Shown here: positions 47,564-57,780 of the stretch, piece after piece
Layout: every line of letters begins with the position of its first letter
Position numbering within the stretch: position 1 is the first letter of the stretch
Origin: Neurospora intermedia
Taxonomy: Eukaryota > Ascomycota > Sordariomycetes > Sordariales > Sordariaceae
DNA: 64,000 nucleotides
Assembly: GCA_037102815.1 (NCBI GenBank)
Contig: BTPP01000003.1
Span: 186,001 to 250,000, forward strand
Direction of reading: 5' to 3'
Program-made: the position numbers and the translations under genes
Notes under the pieces: generated by a model
Told to the model about the DNA's origin: nothing
Seen by the model: the letters and a program-made list of their open reading frames with translations, nothing else
The model's database searches: none

Positions 47564-49470
47564 TCAATGGCCGGTAAGCTCTGGCGGATAATCAGGGGGG
47601 CCAGTCAGATACTCCTTCATTGCCTTGATGGATGGCGTGAAGAAGTATTCACCACCTCGTGGGATCACCCAGCGGTCGAGTCCAATGCGCGCCTCAGTAG
47701 GATGCTTGCCATCAGGCAGACCGATAGAGCGCTCCGGGTGGTGATTAAGTCTCTGGCCCACAATGGCATCGATACCGGGACCGTGCTCGCCAACAAAGTT
47801 CGCCTTGCGGTCCGGGAAGTGGTGGTTGCTAGCCCAGCGGGTGGTCAAGAAGTTGAATCCGTTGCGGATGTCACTCTGGTAGCACACGAACATCAAGCCG
47901 CGCTCCTTCTCCTCAGAAGACTTCTGTGCGGCCTTTTCTTCAGGCGTCACTTCGTCTCCGTAGGAGATGCCACGACGGACGATAACCGCGTGATCGTGGT
48001 TCAGGTCGCCGCGGGGCCGCATCTTGCGGATGTGAGCTGCAAAGGGGCATCTTTCGTGCTTGTCGACAGGGTGGAAGTCAAAGTTGTTGGATCGGAAAAG
48101 GTCTGGGTTTTCGTCACCGTGAGGGCTCTCGTCGACGGGGGTTCCTATTGTGAATGTTCATGAGCAAAATGAGGTGAGCTTGGGACTTGATAGATGGACA
48201 CGTACCGTTCCTCCATCTGCCCATTAGATACGCTGCAAGCTTTTCCTTCGGGTCTTTGGACTCCGCGGCGAACGGCGCATTGTGTTTGTTGTCTTCGAGC
48301 CACCTGAAGTTGTGTTCAATTAGTACTGACTGACTTTACTCCCGACGCATAGAAAACTTACTTCTCAAACTCAGGGACGAGCTGTTGAAGGTCACGGATC
48401 ACGAGGAAACTGCCGTCCTCGGCCCATTCCGGCTGGTTCATATCGTCGCCTTCGTGTCTGGCGAAGATCAATCTGCAATCCGAATACCCTTTGTCAGTTC
48501 CGATATTCAATACCGCAAAGCTCCGGAACACCTTACCCTGGCTTGACAGCCTTTGGCTCTTTGCCCTTGGGCTCCACTTCATCCAATCCATCAATCAAGG
48601 GCTGGCTAATGCCGTCCTCGAAGCCGAAGCTGAAAATCTCGGTCAGTCCGTGCTGATCATCATAGGTAATTGTACAAAGCAGACTCACTGTTCCTTGCCC
48701 TTTTCAGGGCGAGTTTTACCATGGCTGGTGAACGGGAACTCAAGGCAGGGGTCATTGCTCAACCGAACAGTATCAGGATCATCACTGCCCTCCTCCTTTT
48801 GGAAGTGTTCCTTGACGCGAAGGACTTTGTATCTCAGGTCTTCCGCACGACTCGCCGTTACCATCAGCACGCCATCAATCAGCCGCTTTCCCGCAGACGG
48901 CTTGAACTGTGATCGAAGCTCTTTCGGCTCGTCCCAGCCCTCACCCACCAGGTCGTCATACATGCCCTTCCCGAACAAGCCACCACGGAGCTGGTTCTTC
49001 TTGAAGATCTTGGATAGATTTCTGTCCTTCTTGACGGCGGCCTCGTTGAAGGTGAATTTTCCCAGCTAAGGTGATCAGTTAGCGAGTCTCTCTAGCACGG
49101 CGCCTTGGCTAGGTATGACTTACAGCTGCTAAACCAGTCGAGGCAAAGGCAATGTTGACGCCTGGCAAGGGCAGAATCTTGGCCGGGACACCACGCTTCT
49201 GAGCTTCTGTCTTTGCCTTCAAGATCTGGTTCTTCATGTCACAAGCGTCCTCGGCGGTGGTGATATGGTCATCCACGAAAGATCGAAGTCGCGTCTTGAA
49301 TTCGTCTGGCTTCCTGATCTTGAAGAATAGGAAGGTCTGGAACCTTTTTGGCAGGCCGGGCCTAATGGGAAGATGAATCAGCAAACCATGACATCTCAAA
49401 AGAATGTGCAGTCTAGCGAGACTTACCAGACATCACCCTGAATATTGGCTTTCCTCGCAACCCAACTCAT
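47564..49470 (-). CDS. DyP-type haem peroxidase
   Basis: Seven minus-strand exons fit: 49470-49427, 49361-49124, 49065-48689, 48629-48537, 48472-48362, 48303-48206 and 48144-47564, giving 513 residues. All six introns are short (50-70 bp) with GT-AG ends and the joins keep frame. The hallmark GFEDGISQP lies near 222-230, with the catalytic Asp at 225. The haem-ligand block RCPFAAHIRKMRPR follows, with proximal His near 358, then VRRGISYG and GLMFVCYQSDIRNGF. DyP enzymes use peroxide to oxidise dyes and phenolics. There is no signal peptide from this start, so a cytosolic role is likely; the frame stays open upstream to an ATG at 49668, which would add 66 residues without an evident targeting signal. 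Confidence 0.88.
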
Positions 49471-51217
49471 GATGACTGTGAAATGATGATTGAGGTCAAC
49501 AAACCGAGCTCCAACTGCCCGGGAGACGCACAATATTAATAAGTGTTTAGAGTACGCTACACGACAGTCCAAGAAACAAGGTCCTCGTATCGGCTTCTGG
49601 GGTCGCCAACCCCGAATTCCACAAAGTCTATCACCTCGCGCACCGAACAAGGACCGACTATTCGACATGAGCTCCCCTCAACCCGCAGCACATACTTCAT
49701 ACTCGGTAATTCAGTTGAGATAATTTGTCGATCGGACCTCCAAAGTCCGCAAGAGTTGATCGGTTCTACCTGCCGCCCCGCGCAAGTCGCTACGCATAGG
49801 CAGATCTTCGTCGTACCTCGTCATATCGGATATCAACTAACCATTGATCCAAAGCATCGGCTACCTCTACGTATGGATCTTCTGGCCAGAGCTGAAAGTG
49901 AAACTCACTACTAATCCAAAGAACATCATAGGGCGGTTCAGTTCCGGACCTTGCAGAAGTCGATCTCACTGGGCATAGGTGCTTCTGCAGTAAGCAAACC
50001 TTTCAAGGCACCAACCAGCTCTCTGTCGATCGTGTCAAGATGGATCCTCTTTGTACCCACGAGAGGTTCATCGGGATTACCATCTTCGTCAAGGTATGCA
50101 TATCTGGTGGATTTCTTTATGCAACCCCCCCGCGTTGTCTGTGGAACGACCAGAGGATTTTCGATAACTTCGAGATCCACCTTTTTTTGCACAGAAATGG
50201 ATCTGGGATCTACACCCCGGCATCCACTGTCACTGGCCGGATAACAATAGACGTCGACGATCCCCCTACCCAAAAAGCAAGCACTGGGGCTGGTGAACTA
50301 CCGACCCAGGTACATAATCGATAGCTTACATCTAGAGGTAAACTAGCCATGTGCAGTCGAACACATCTTCGAGCTAGACAATACCGCGGAATTACTGAAA
50401 GAGGCCCACCTCATCAAGTAAGGACGTGGACGTCTTTGCACCCAACAACATGAACTCAGCTCAACTCCTTGCGCTCATCAAAAGACGCCGATCGCGCGAT
50501 TTCAAGGAACCTTCACCTTCACCCGCATATGCACCTCCACGTCAAGACAAGCGCGCCGTAGTGGTAGCCCATGGTTCAGCTGGACTGAGGGGTCTAGGGG
50601 ACCAAAGGTGGACTTTATGTTGATCGCGGGTTATTTTTCTTGTCGATCGTGGACCGGCTGAAAACCCGAGTTTGGAAGACTCCACGGATTTGCGAAAGCT
50701 GAAGAGTCCCGCGCTGCGAATAATACTTGGAAGTTGCTACCACATTGTTGCTGTGATGTCTTCTAGCGAAGAAAACGCTGCCACACAAGCTCCAGCACTG
50801 CGTCACGTCTGTCCATGATTCCAAGGATGCCGTCGATATATCATATGCCGAAGCGAGTCTACGTATGTATCCAACCTCCACATCGACCGAGTGGAGAGTC
50901 TCCTCATCTCGGGCTCCAGTCGTGTTGAACCTCACCTCAATGAGATGACGATTTTGCTTTGCCACTTGGAATATGCTGTTTGTCACGCTAGCCTAATGGG
51001 CCACTCTTCGTCACTGGCATGATGATAATCTCCAGATCAAAGATTGACGGACGAGCGGGGGTGCGGTCTGCTGGGCGGATACTCCGTACTGCTGTTTTCT
51101 GTTCTTATATCTGCGCTCTTCCATTCATTAGAGACACTTCGTAGACCAGCGGGACTTCCACATCACACTTTCTTCCTCCTCTTCTCATTCCCCTTTCACT
51201 TCAACCGGACCGCCGTG
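49471..51217. other. intergenic region between the DyP and AA5 oxidase genes
   Basis: This divergent region should hold both promoters. It includes a 111-codon minus-strand open frame at 50273-49938 (listed separately) and two short plus-strand frames. No other signal was recognised. Confidence 0.4.
49938..50273 (-). other. orphan open reading frame, possible gene fragment
   Basis: This frame has no ATG at its 5' end. Its C-terminal half reads like a folded protein (YAYLDEDGNPDEPLVGTKRI, then LDTIDRELVGALKGLL) and ends EIDFCKVRN. A possible short upstream exon with ATG near 50,350 and a GTAAGC donor exists on the same strand. No domain is recognised. It may be a small gene or a relic; the evidence is weak. 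Confidence 0.25.
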
Positions 51218-53434
51218 ATGAAGTTGCACTGGGCTGGGCTCCTCCTCGGAGCCTCCCTCGAAGGTGTAAATGCTATGGGCACTTACTTGCTCGAAGCAAT
51301 GAACCGAGAACGCGTTTCTGGCTATGGCCCTGTCGACGAGCCGTCTTGGGAACCAACTTTCTTCGATGAATCGCCTCCTCACAAAGGTCATCGCATTTCC
51401 CGGGAAGACTGGACCTTGACATGCAGCAGCGAGGAACGCGACTATCCGTGTCAGAATGCCATCGACGGCTCCAACACCACTTCCTGGCGAAGCGGCCCTA
51501 TCAGCCATCTCAAGGGCCAGATCAGCATCACTGTTGACCTCAAGGTCCACTACTCAGTCAGCGCCCTGGTCATCCTGCCGCCGATTGACACTGAGAAGGA
51601 CGGGCTGATCACTCACCACGAGATCTGGGTCAGTAAGGACAACAAGAACTGGGAGGGTCCCATCGCCTATGGCATGTGGCCCAACACCAACAGACAGCGC
51701 CTGTCTGCTTTCGAGCCCACATCTGCCCGATACGTGAAGCTCACTGCCAACGCTGAAGCCACCGAGTCCTCATGGATTGGCATCTCCGAACTGAACCTCT
51801 ACGCCACTCTGTATACCATCCCTCGGGACCCCAAGAATGGTCTCTGGGGACCGACCATTGACTTCCCTGTCGTGCCTGTTGCTGGGGCTCAGGAGAAGTC
51901 TGGTAACATCGTCCTTTGGTCATCCTGGGCCGCGGATCAGTTCCACTCCACACCTGGTGGTCGAACTGCAATGGCCCGTTGGAACCCCATCACCAAGGAG
52001 GTTTCCAAGCGCACTGTCACCAACACCCAGCACGACATGTTCTGCCCCGGTATTTCCATCGATGGTACCGGCATGATGGTTGTGACTGGCGGCAATGACG
52101 CCTCCCCGACCAGTCTCTACGATGGTAAACTGGATAAGTGGATCAAGGGTACTGATATGCACCTTCGTCGTGGGTATCAGGCTTCCACTACCCTCGATGA
52201 TGGACGGGTTTTCGTCATCGGTGGCTCTTGGGCTGGAGGCTCCAACGTCGCCAAAGATGGAGAGGTCTATGACCCTGCCACCGGGAACTGGACCATGTTG
52301 CCCGGTGCCAAAGTCAAGCCGATGCTGACGGATGACATGGAGGGGCCATGGAGAGCCGACAACCACGGCTGGCTCTTTGGGTGGAAGAAGAACAGCGTCT
52401 TCCAGGCCGGTCCTAGCAAAGCCATGAACTGGTACTGGGTTGAAGGAGAAGGCAGCTTCAAGGGAGCCGGAGAGCGTGGCGAGGACGACGATTCCATGTC
52501 TGGCAACGCTGTCATGTTCGATGCTGTGGAGGGCAAGATCCTCACCATCGGAGGTTCGCCTGACTACGACAAGTCCTGGGCTACCAACAACGCACATGTC
52601 ATCACTCTGGGCGAACCAGGCCAAGATCCAGTCGTGAAGCCTGCCGGCCAAGGGGGAAAGATGCACTCCGAGCGCGTCTTCCACACCTCCGTTGTCCTCC
52701 CAGATGGCAAGGTCTTCATTGCCGGCGGCCAGACTTTCGGTATCGCTTTCAACGAGGAGAACGTGCAGTTCGTGCCCGAGTTGTACGACCCAGAGTCAAA
52801 CACCTTCACCGAGCTCTCCCAGAACAACGTCGTCCGCGTCTACCATACCCTCTCAATCCTGCTGCCCGACGGCCGAGTCTTGAACGCCGGCGGCGGTCTC
52901 TGCGGCAACTGCTCCGCCAACCACTACGACGGCCAGATCTTCACGCCGCCGTATCTCCTGACAGAGAACGGTGAAGAACGACTTCGTCCCAAGATCGACA
53001 CCGAACTGCCCGATACCATCGAAGTCGGAGAGGAACTGAGATTCCACACCGACCGCCGCATCGCATCTGCCTCCTTGGTCCGCCTCTGCAGCGCTACCCA
53101 CACCGTCAACACTGACCAGCGTCGTGTTCCCCTACCTCTCGGGAGGCGTGTGCCGATGTTCGGTCGCTACCATGTGCAGATCCCCAATGACCCCGGCATC
53201 GTCATCCCTGGGTACTGGATGCTGTTTGTCATGGACGAGGCGGGCACCCCCAGCATTGCGAAGACAATCATGATCAAATCCAACGTGAAGACAATTGGAG
53301 GAGCGAGCAATGAGCAGACGCAATGTGAGCATTGATTCCCTTCCTGAGTGTGAATATTGACCTAGTCGGAAGCTAACACTGATTGCGCAGATTCCTCGTC
53401 GCGGATGAGGTTCCAAATTGAGTTGGCGAAATGA
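51218..53434 (+). CDS. galactose-oxidase-like copper radical oxidase with N-terminal discoidin-like domain
   Basis: Start ATG 51218 gives a clean signal peptide (MKLHWAGLLLGASLEGVNA). Exons 51218-53324 and 53391-53434 fit a terminal intron (GTGAGC, GCTAAC, GCGCAG) and give 716 residues; without splicing the frame ends at 53335 (705 residues). A CBM32-like (F5/8 type C) domain lies at about 55-200. The seven-bladed kelch domain carries all copper-centre residues: Cys276 and Tyr320 for the thioether cofactor, Trp338 stacking on it, and Tyr542, His543 and His628 as ligands. Spacing matches galactose oxidase (228, 272, 290, 495, 496, 581), and the CGNC near 565 fits its disulfide. The family (AA5_2) oxidises primary alcohols such as galactose to aldehydes plus hydrogen peroxide. 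Substrate here is unproven. Confidence 0.92.
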
Positions 53435-53787
53435 GTGTTGTTCTGTGATGTGAGATGACAAGACATGAAGAAGTTTGTAGAGGCCTCGACAATTTGGGCA
53501 GGAACGGATTGAGAGTCAACCTCCATCTCCTGGTCGTATCCAGCGTGCTGGTTGCTGGTGACTTGTTGGGCCGCTTGGGCGTCCTCGGATGGGACTTGAT
53601 TGTTGAGCGGTGGTGCTCCGCCGCGGTCTTTTATGATGAATGAATTATGTAACGGAAAAAAAATGTTAGTTGTAGGGGCTATAGAAGGATATGCGTTTGT
53701 GTTGTTGTTCACTTTGGTCAATGATGTGTGTGATGTTGTTTTGAGGAGAAATGTGGGGGCCCGTGTCAGCATCCCCGCCCCCTGGTA
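53435..53787. other. intergenic region
   Basis: Downstream of the oxidase gene. It should hold its 3' UTR. A short A-rich run lies near 53,660. No gene is seen up to the MITE. Confidence 0.4.
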
Positions 53788-54000
53788 CAGTAGATACCCT
53801 AGTAAATGCAACTATCCGGGCTCTTTAAAGAAGATCAGAAAAAGTTGCATTTACTAGACAATTTGCATTACTAGGGTCCCAATCACATACAAGTACTAGT
53901 ACAAATAGGTGAATCCGGGCCGCCAGGCCAGTTGCATTCACTAGGTACCTTTGTATGGACTTGCATTTTCTGGGAGTTGCATTTACTAGGGTATCCACTG
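53788..54000. mobile_element. pogo/Tc1-mariner-like MITE, 213 bp
   Basis: The ends are 26 bp inverted repeats with one mismatch, starting CAGTAGATACCC on the left and ending with the complement of CAGTGGATACCC on the right. TA flanks both sides (53786-53787 and 54001-54002). The inner repeat motif GTAAATGCAACT recurs several times inside the element in both directions (for example near 53,845, 53,930 and 53,975), forming sub-terminal repeats. There is no transposase frame, so it would depend on a pogo-like transposase from elsewhere. The near-identity of the ends suggests recent movement. Confidence 0.88.
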
Positions 54001-54046
54001 TAGTTGGGTCGGTGACGACCAGCGAATCCCAAGTGTTGTATATCTC
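54001..54046 (+). pseudogene. 5S rRNA pseudogene, 3' part
   Basis: The sequence TAGTTGGGTCGGTGACGACC followed by AGCGAATCCCAAG and TGTTGTATAT matches the last 45 bases of fungal 5S rRNA, which read about TAGGTTGGGTGACCACCAGC and GAAT...TGTTGTATGT. The 5' two-thirds are not evident on the other side of the adjacent MITE, so this is a fragment, with the MITE inserted at or beside its edge. The T-rich sequence after it (TTTATTTTTATG) resembles a pol III stop. Confidence 0.7.
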
Positions 54047-54641
54047 AACATCATGTTTATTTTTATGCTTATTTAATCTATTAAGATGCGGTGCAATCTT
54101 GCTTGTAGTTCTTGTCTCTCTTTCATTTGCTAATCCTGACCGTCTTTTGCTGCTTGGTTCCTGTTGTTGAACCAGAAGCGGTAGAGTGGATGATGTGGGT
54201 GATGCGATCCGGGTTTCTGGTATGCTTTCCTTTATCTAAAGATACAGGTACCGCTACATACTTGGCTATGGGACCGGTATGAACAACCGCTACCGAAATA
54301 AACATAGAACGCCAGCCCAGACAAGATGAGTATAACTAGACAAAAAGAATTTCAACCTGACAGAAAAGCACAAGGGCATTGTGATGAATATAGGTCTTTT
54401 GGCCCATCGATCCATTTAGCTTGCTGTGGACTGACTGACTGACTTTTCGGAGAAAACTTAAACCCTCCATAGCGAAGTCAGGAAGCAACACGTGGTAGAA
54501 AGAAAGGATGTCCGGCAAATTAGGAAGAAAGCGATAATAATGAAAGGACCGAAGAACAGAAGACAACCCAATAGCGTTTTCCAACTTCCTTTGTGATCTT
54601 TCCTGCCAAGTTTCCTTCTCGCGACACTCGCCGTTGTCGTC
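54047..54641. other. intergenic region
   Basis: Between the 5S fragment and the 3' end of SPT8. It is AT-rich near 54,060-54,090. Nothing further is recognised. Confidence 0.4.
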
Positions 54642-56747
54642 TTACTTCACCGGTGAAATCTCGTACCCGATCAACACCTCCGTCGACGTACCATCCCACC
54701 CCCTGGTCCCCGCCGCCGAGATCATGATCCTGCTCGTGGGATCGATATACAGACTTGAAATGACGCCCGCCTTAGGGGGACCGGGGACAACCACAAAAGG
54801 TACTTTGGAATGCTTCGTCGCTTGTGTCTCGCCCTGCAAGTCCCACAACCGCAAAATGTCGTGCGACGCGCAGATAATATGTCGCCCGTTGGCCATGGGC
54901 CGCACGCAACTGACGGCTCCGCTGCCGTTGGGAAATTTCAGGGTGCGCTCGGGCTGCCATCCGCCGCGCGCCTTGTGGATACTGAATTCTTCGACTGTGC
55001 CGTTGCGTCGGCCGGCATAGATCCAGTTGCCATCGACGGACCAGCAGGCGCCCATGCACCAGGGCGGGACGCCGCGCCGGTTGCCGATGCGGGCGACGGG
55101 GTCGGGAACCCTTCGGTCCCAGATACGGATGGTGCCATCAATGGAGGCGGCCATGAAGATGTTGGGGGCCGTTTGGGTGTCGTCGTTTTGCGGGGCGGGA
55201 GGAGGGGCTGTGTTGACAACCATGCTGGGGGAGGCCGGGGCAATGGGCTCGAAGGGGATAGGTTCGTGGTCAGTTGGGGGGATGGGGTTCTGGTCTCGTG
55301 GTGCTTGTTGTTCCTGTTGTCGCTGGATTTGTTGCTCGGGGTTTGCGGCTGGCTGGTGTCCGAAGTCTGACATAGTGTGACTAGAGTCGCCGTTAAACAT
55401 GTCCATGTTGATGGTCCCGTTCTCGGCTGGCTCGATGGCATCGGGCCCGGGTCCCTGAGCAGCGTTCGTGTCCATCATTGTGTCGGTATCCCCCATTGGG
55501 AAATCGTCGGTGTGCCCTTGGTTTTTCTGCTCCTCTTCAAGTTCCATGCCCATAGCTCTGGAAAACTCATTGTCGTCGTCATCATCCCCAAAGGCATTCC
55601 CACCGCCTATTGTTTCGTTGTCCCCGAAGAGTGACCCCGCAGGACTACCGAACAGTGACTCATGTTCTGGTGACGGGACATCATTCACGGCGCCGTCGTT
55701 CGCATTGGATTGCCCTGTCGTATCCATATCGCCATGCGCGCCATCAGAGAAAAAGCCGTTCAAAACTGGCTTGGAGTTGTTACTCTCGAAAGTGTCCGTG
55801 ATAATCTCGGGATCACTCGCCTCGGCTGGGATCGGGGCACCCGAGGTCGGTCGTAGCTCAATGGCCGATATTTGTCCACCGCTGCCCTCGAACCGCCGTA
55901 TAACCGAGCCATCGTTGAGGTCCCAATCCAGCACCGTCTTGTCCCAACTTCCACTCAGCACACTCTTCTCATCAGGCGCCAGTTGTAACACGCTAACGGC
56001 ATTGGTGTGCCCGTTCGTCCGCAGGCAGTGTATCCTCTTTCCCTCGTCGTGCCTCACGCTCTGTAGGTTGATGCCACCGCTTTCTAGACCACTCAGAGCC
56101 CACAAGGCCTGACGGTGTACCGCTAGACTGTATACCGGAGACAGAATCCTATCGTCATCTCTAGTGTTCTGTCCTGTCCACTCCTGGTTGTCCCAATAGC
56201 TCATGAGCACTCCCGACTTGACAACACTATCAACAAACGGGTGCTTCTGGGCGACGGTGAGTTGTTGCTTGCCATTGATTGTGGCTATGCCGTCAAACTT
56301 TCGAATGTAGCCGTCGGATCCGCCCGTCAACCAGTAGCGCATGTCGGGGGTGACGGCTATGGCATTGATGCTGGTGGCTTGTGGGGCAGCCATGGTAGGA
56401 ACGATGTCGTAGGTGGAAGCCGTAATGTACTCTGGTCTTATCGTTGGTCGCCATTTCGCCCCTGATCCTGAGCCTGAAGGTGTCGCGGAGACGCGTCTAG
56501 CTGTCTGGGACGTGGTTTGGTCGGCGGCGTTTGGGTCGTGGGCGTTTTGTGCTTGGGATTCGTCGAAGGGTTCTGCTTCCGGTTCGGGTTCTGGATCTCG
56601 CTCGGGCTCGTCTTGGTCTTCCTGTTCTTCCTCTTCGTCTTCATTAAAGTCTTCGCCGTAGGTGTCGTTCTCGGCATCATCAGCGTCCTCCATGAGCTCG
56701 TCCTGCTCGTTGTCGGAGCTTCCGTATTCTCGATCGTCTTCGTCCAT
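54642..56747 (-). CDS. spt8: SAGA complex subunit SPT8 (WD40)
   Basis: A single open frame of 701 residues. The first 90 residues are extremely acidic (DEEEEQEDQDEPERDPEPEP), then comes a WD40 region beginning near YITASTYDIVPTMAAPQATS with NAIAVTPDMRYWLTGGSDGY and VLMSYWDNQEWTGQNT, typical of Spt8. Further repeats carry SGSWDKTVLDWDLNDGSVIR and FMAASIDGTIRIWDRRV, and the last blade is near HIICASHDILRLWDL. A disordered acidic stretch of about 200 residues interrupts the propeller between residues 305 and 535, longer than in yeast. Spt8 links SAGA to TATA-binding protein and is nuclear. The gene needs no intron. Confidence 0.93.
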   Translation of the reverse strand: MDEDDREYGSSDNEQDELMEDADDAENDTYGEDFNEDEEEEQEDQDEPERDPEPEPEAEPFDESQAQNAHDPNAADQTTSQTARRVSATPSGSGSGAKWRPTIRPEYITASTYDIVPTMAAPQATSINAIAVTPDMRYWLTGGSDGYIRKFDGIATINGKQQLTVAQKHPFVDSVVKSGVLMSYWDNQEWTGQNTRDDDRILSPVYSLAVHRQALWALSGLESGGINLQSVRHDEGKRIHCLRTNGHTNAVSVLQLAPDEKSVLSGSWDKTVLDWDLNDGSVIRRFEGSGGQISAIELRPTSGAPIPAEASDPEIITDTFESNNSKPVLNGFFSDGAHGDMDTTGQSNANDGAVNDVPSPEHESLFGSPAGSLFGDNETIGGGNAFGDDDDDNEFSRAMGMELEEEQKNQGHTDDFPMGDTDTMMDTNAAQGPGPDAIEPAENGTINMDMFNGDSSHTMSDFGHQPAANPEQQIQRQQEQQAPRDQNPIPPTDHEPIPFEPIAPASPSMVVNTAPPPAPQNDDTQTAPNIFMAASIDGTIRIWDRRVPDPVARIGNRRGVPPWCMGACWSVDGNWIYAGRRNGTVEEFSIHKARGGWQPERTLKFPNGSGAVSCVRPMANGRHIICASHDILRLWDLQGETQATKHSKVPFVVVPGPPKAGVISSLYIDPTSRIMISAAGTRGWDGTSTEVLIGYEISPVK

Positions 56748-57780
56748 TGTCCGTGTTGGTAATGGTTTCGTAGAGGAGTTCGACTATACACGTAGTTATG
56801 CCAGGCATATATGGGCAAGGTATTCGATATCGTGTGACTGCTGTACCCAAGAGAAGAAAGTGGGAAAGTTGTGGGGGAAAGCAAAGAGATGACAACGGGA
56901 GGAAGACGTTTATAGTCCTGAAGGTTCCCGAATCGAAGCTACAACTACAACTACCTACATGCAACTGCGGCAGGCATTGATAAGGTCCAACCTCGGTGTT
57001 AAGCTTTAGCGGATCAGTAGGCCGGAACGCTAACACCCCGCATCCCCCACCGATTGCCATCACAGGGGCAGGTCCTTGAGCTGTTGGCGGTTCAATGTAC
57101 CTGGTTTTTGGCGGACATGCAGAGACCATTCCCTTGTCCAATTACATGCAGGGTCATCAAGGTGCTTTCCATGTCAACTTTCCTGGAATCAGTTCAAGGT
57201 ATCTTGCTGGCTAACATGATGCAAACAGAACGACGACAACTTACCGCATTTTCTCCCATCTTTAGGTTCCCAGGAAATCAGGCATAAAACCACATACATA
57301 TGCCCGATTCTGTACATGTTATGCCGACCAAAATAAGCGGGTGAGTCGTGTTGCCACCCCGGAGCACTGTAAATTCGATCCCTCCGGTGCTATGTCTTTT
57401 CTACATATTTTCTTAAGGGAGTTGGAGGGTGGGGACATTGAGAATCACGGTCTTGCATAGAAATTTTGGTGGACAAAAATGCTGCAGTATGCTTATACAT
57501 CATGCCTGGTTTCCAGGGAACCTAAAGTTGGATGCCCCGAGAAAATGCGGTACGGAAATGAAGACAAGGCGGCAAGATAATGACAAGGAAATCCAACATG
57601 GATTGCAATACACCCAAAAGCGATCAAACCCCGAGCAAACAATGCAAACGTAGCGAAACCGAATCCTACACTAGAAACAAATGAGGGCCTTATCCAACTC
57701 CGCCCCGGGTATGTATACTTCTCTACTTCTCTTCCGAATATGACAGGGCCTAGCCGTTGACTGGCCTCCGTTATCCAGAC
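56748..57780. other. intergenic region
   Basis: This lies upstream of SPT8 and downstream of the convergent-oriented transporter gene, so it should hold the SPT8 promoter and the transporter 3' UTR. A sequence around 57,328-57,371 ends CCGGAGCACTG followed by TA, like one end of a pogo-type element, but no partner end was found. Confidence 0.4.

Noticed and set aside
51920-52684. 254-codon minus-strand open frame
   Set aside because: It is antisense to the oxidase gene, whose active-site residues are all in place.
57328-57373. Possible single end of a pogo-like element (CCGGAGCACTG then TA)
   Set aside because: No matching inverted end was found within 1 kb on either side, so it is not listed as an element.
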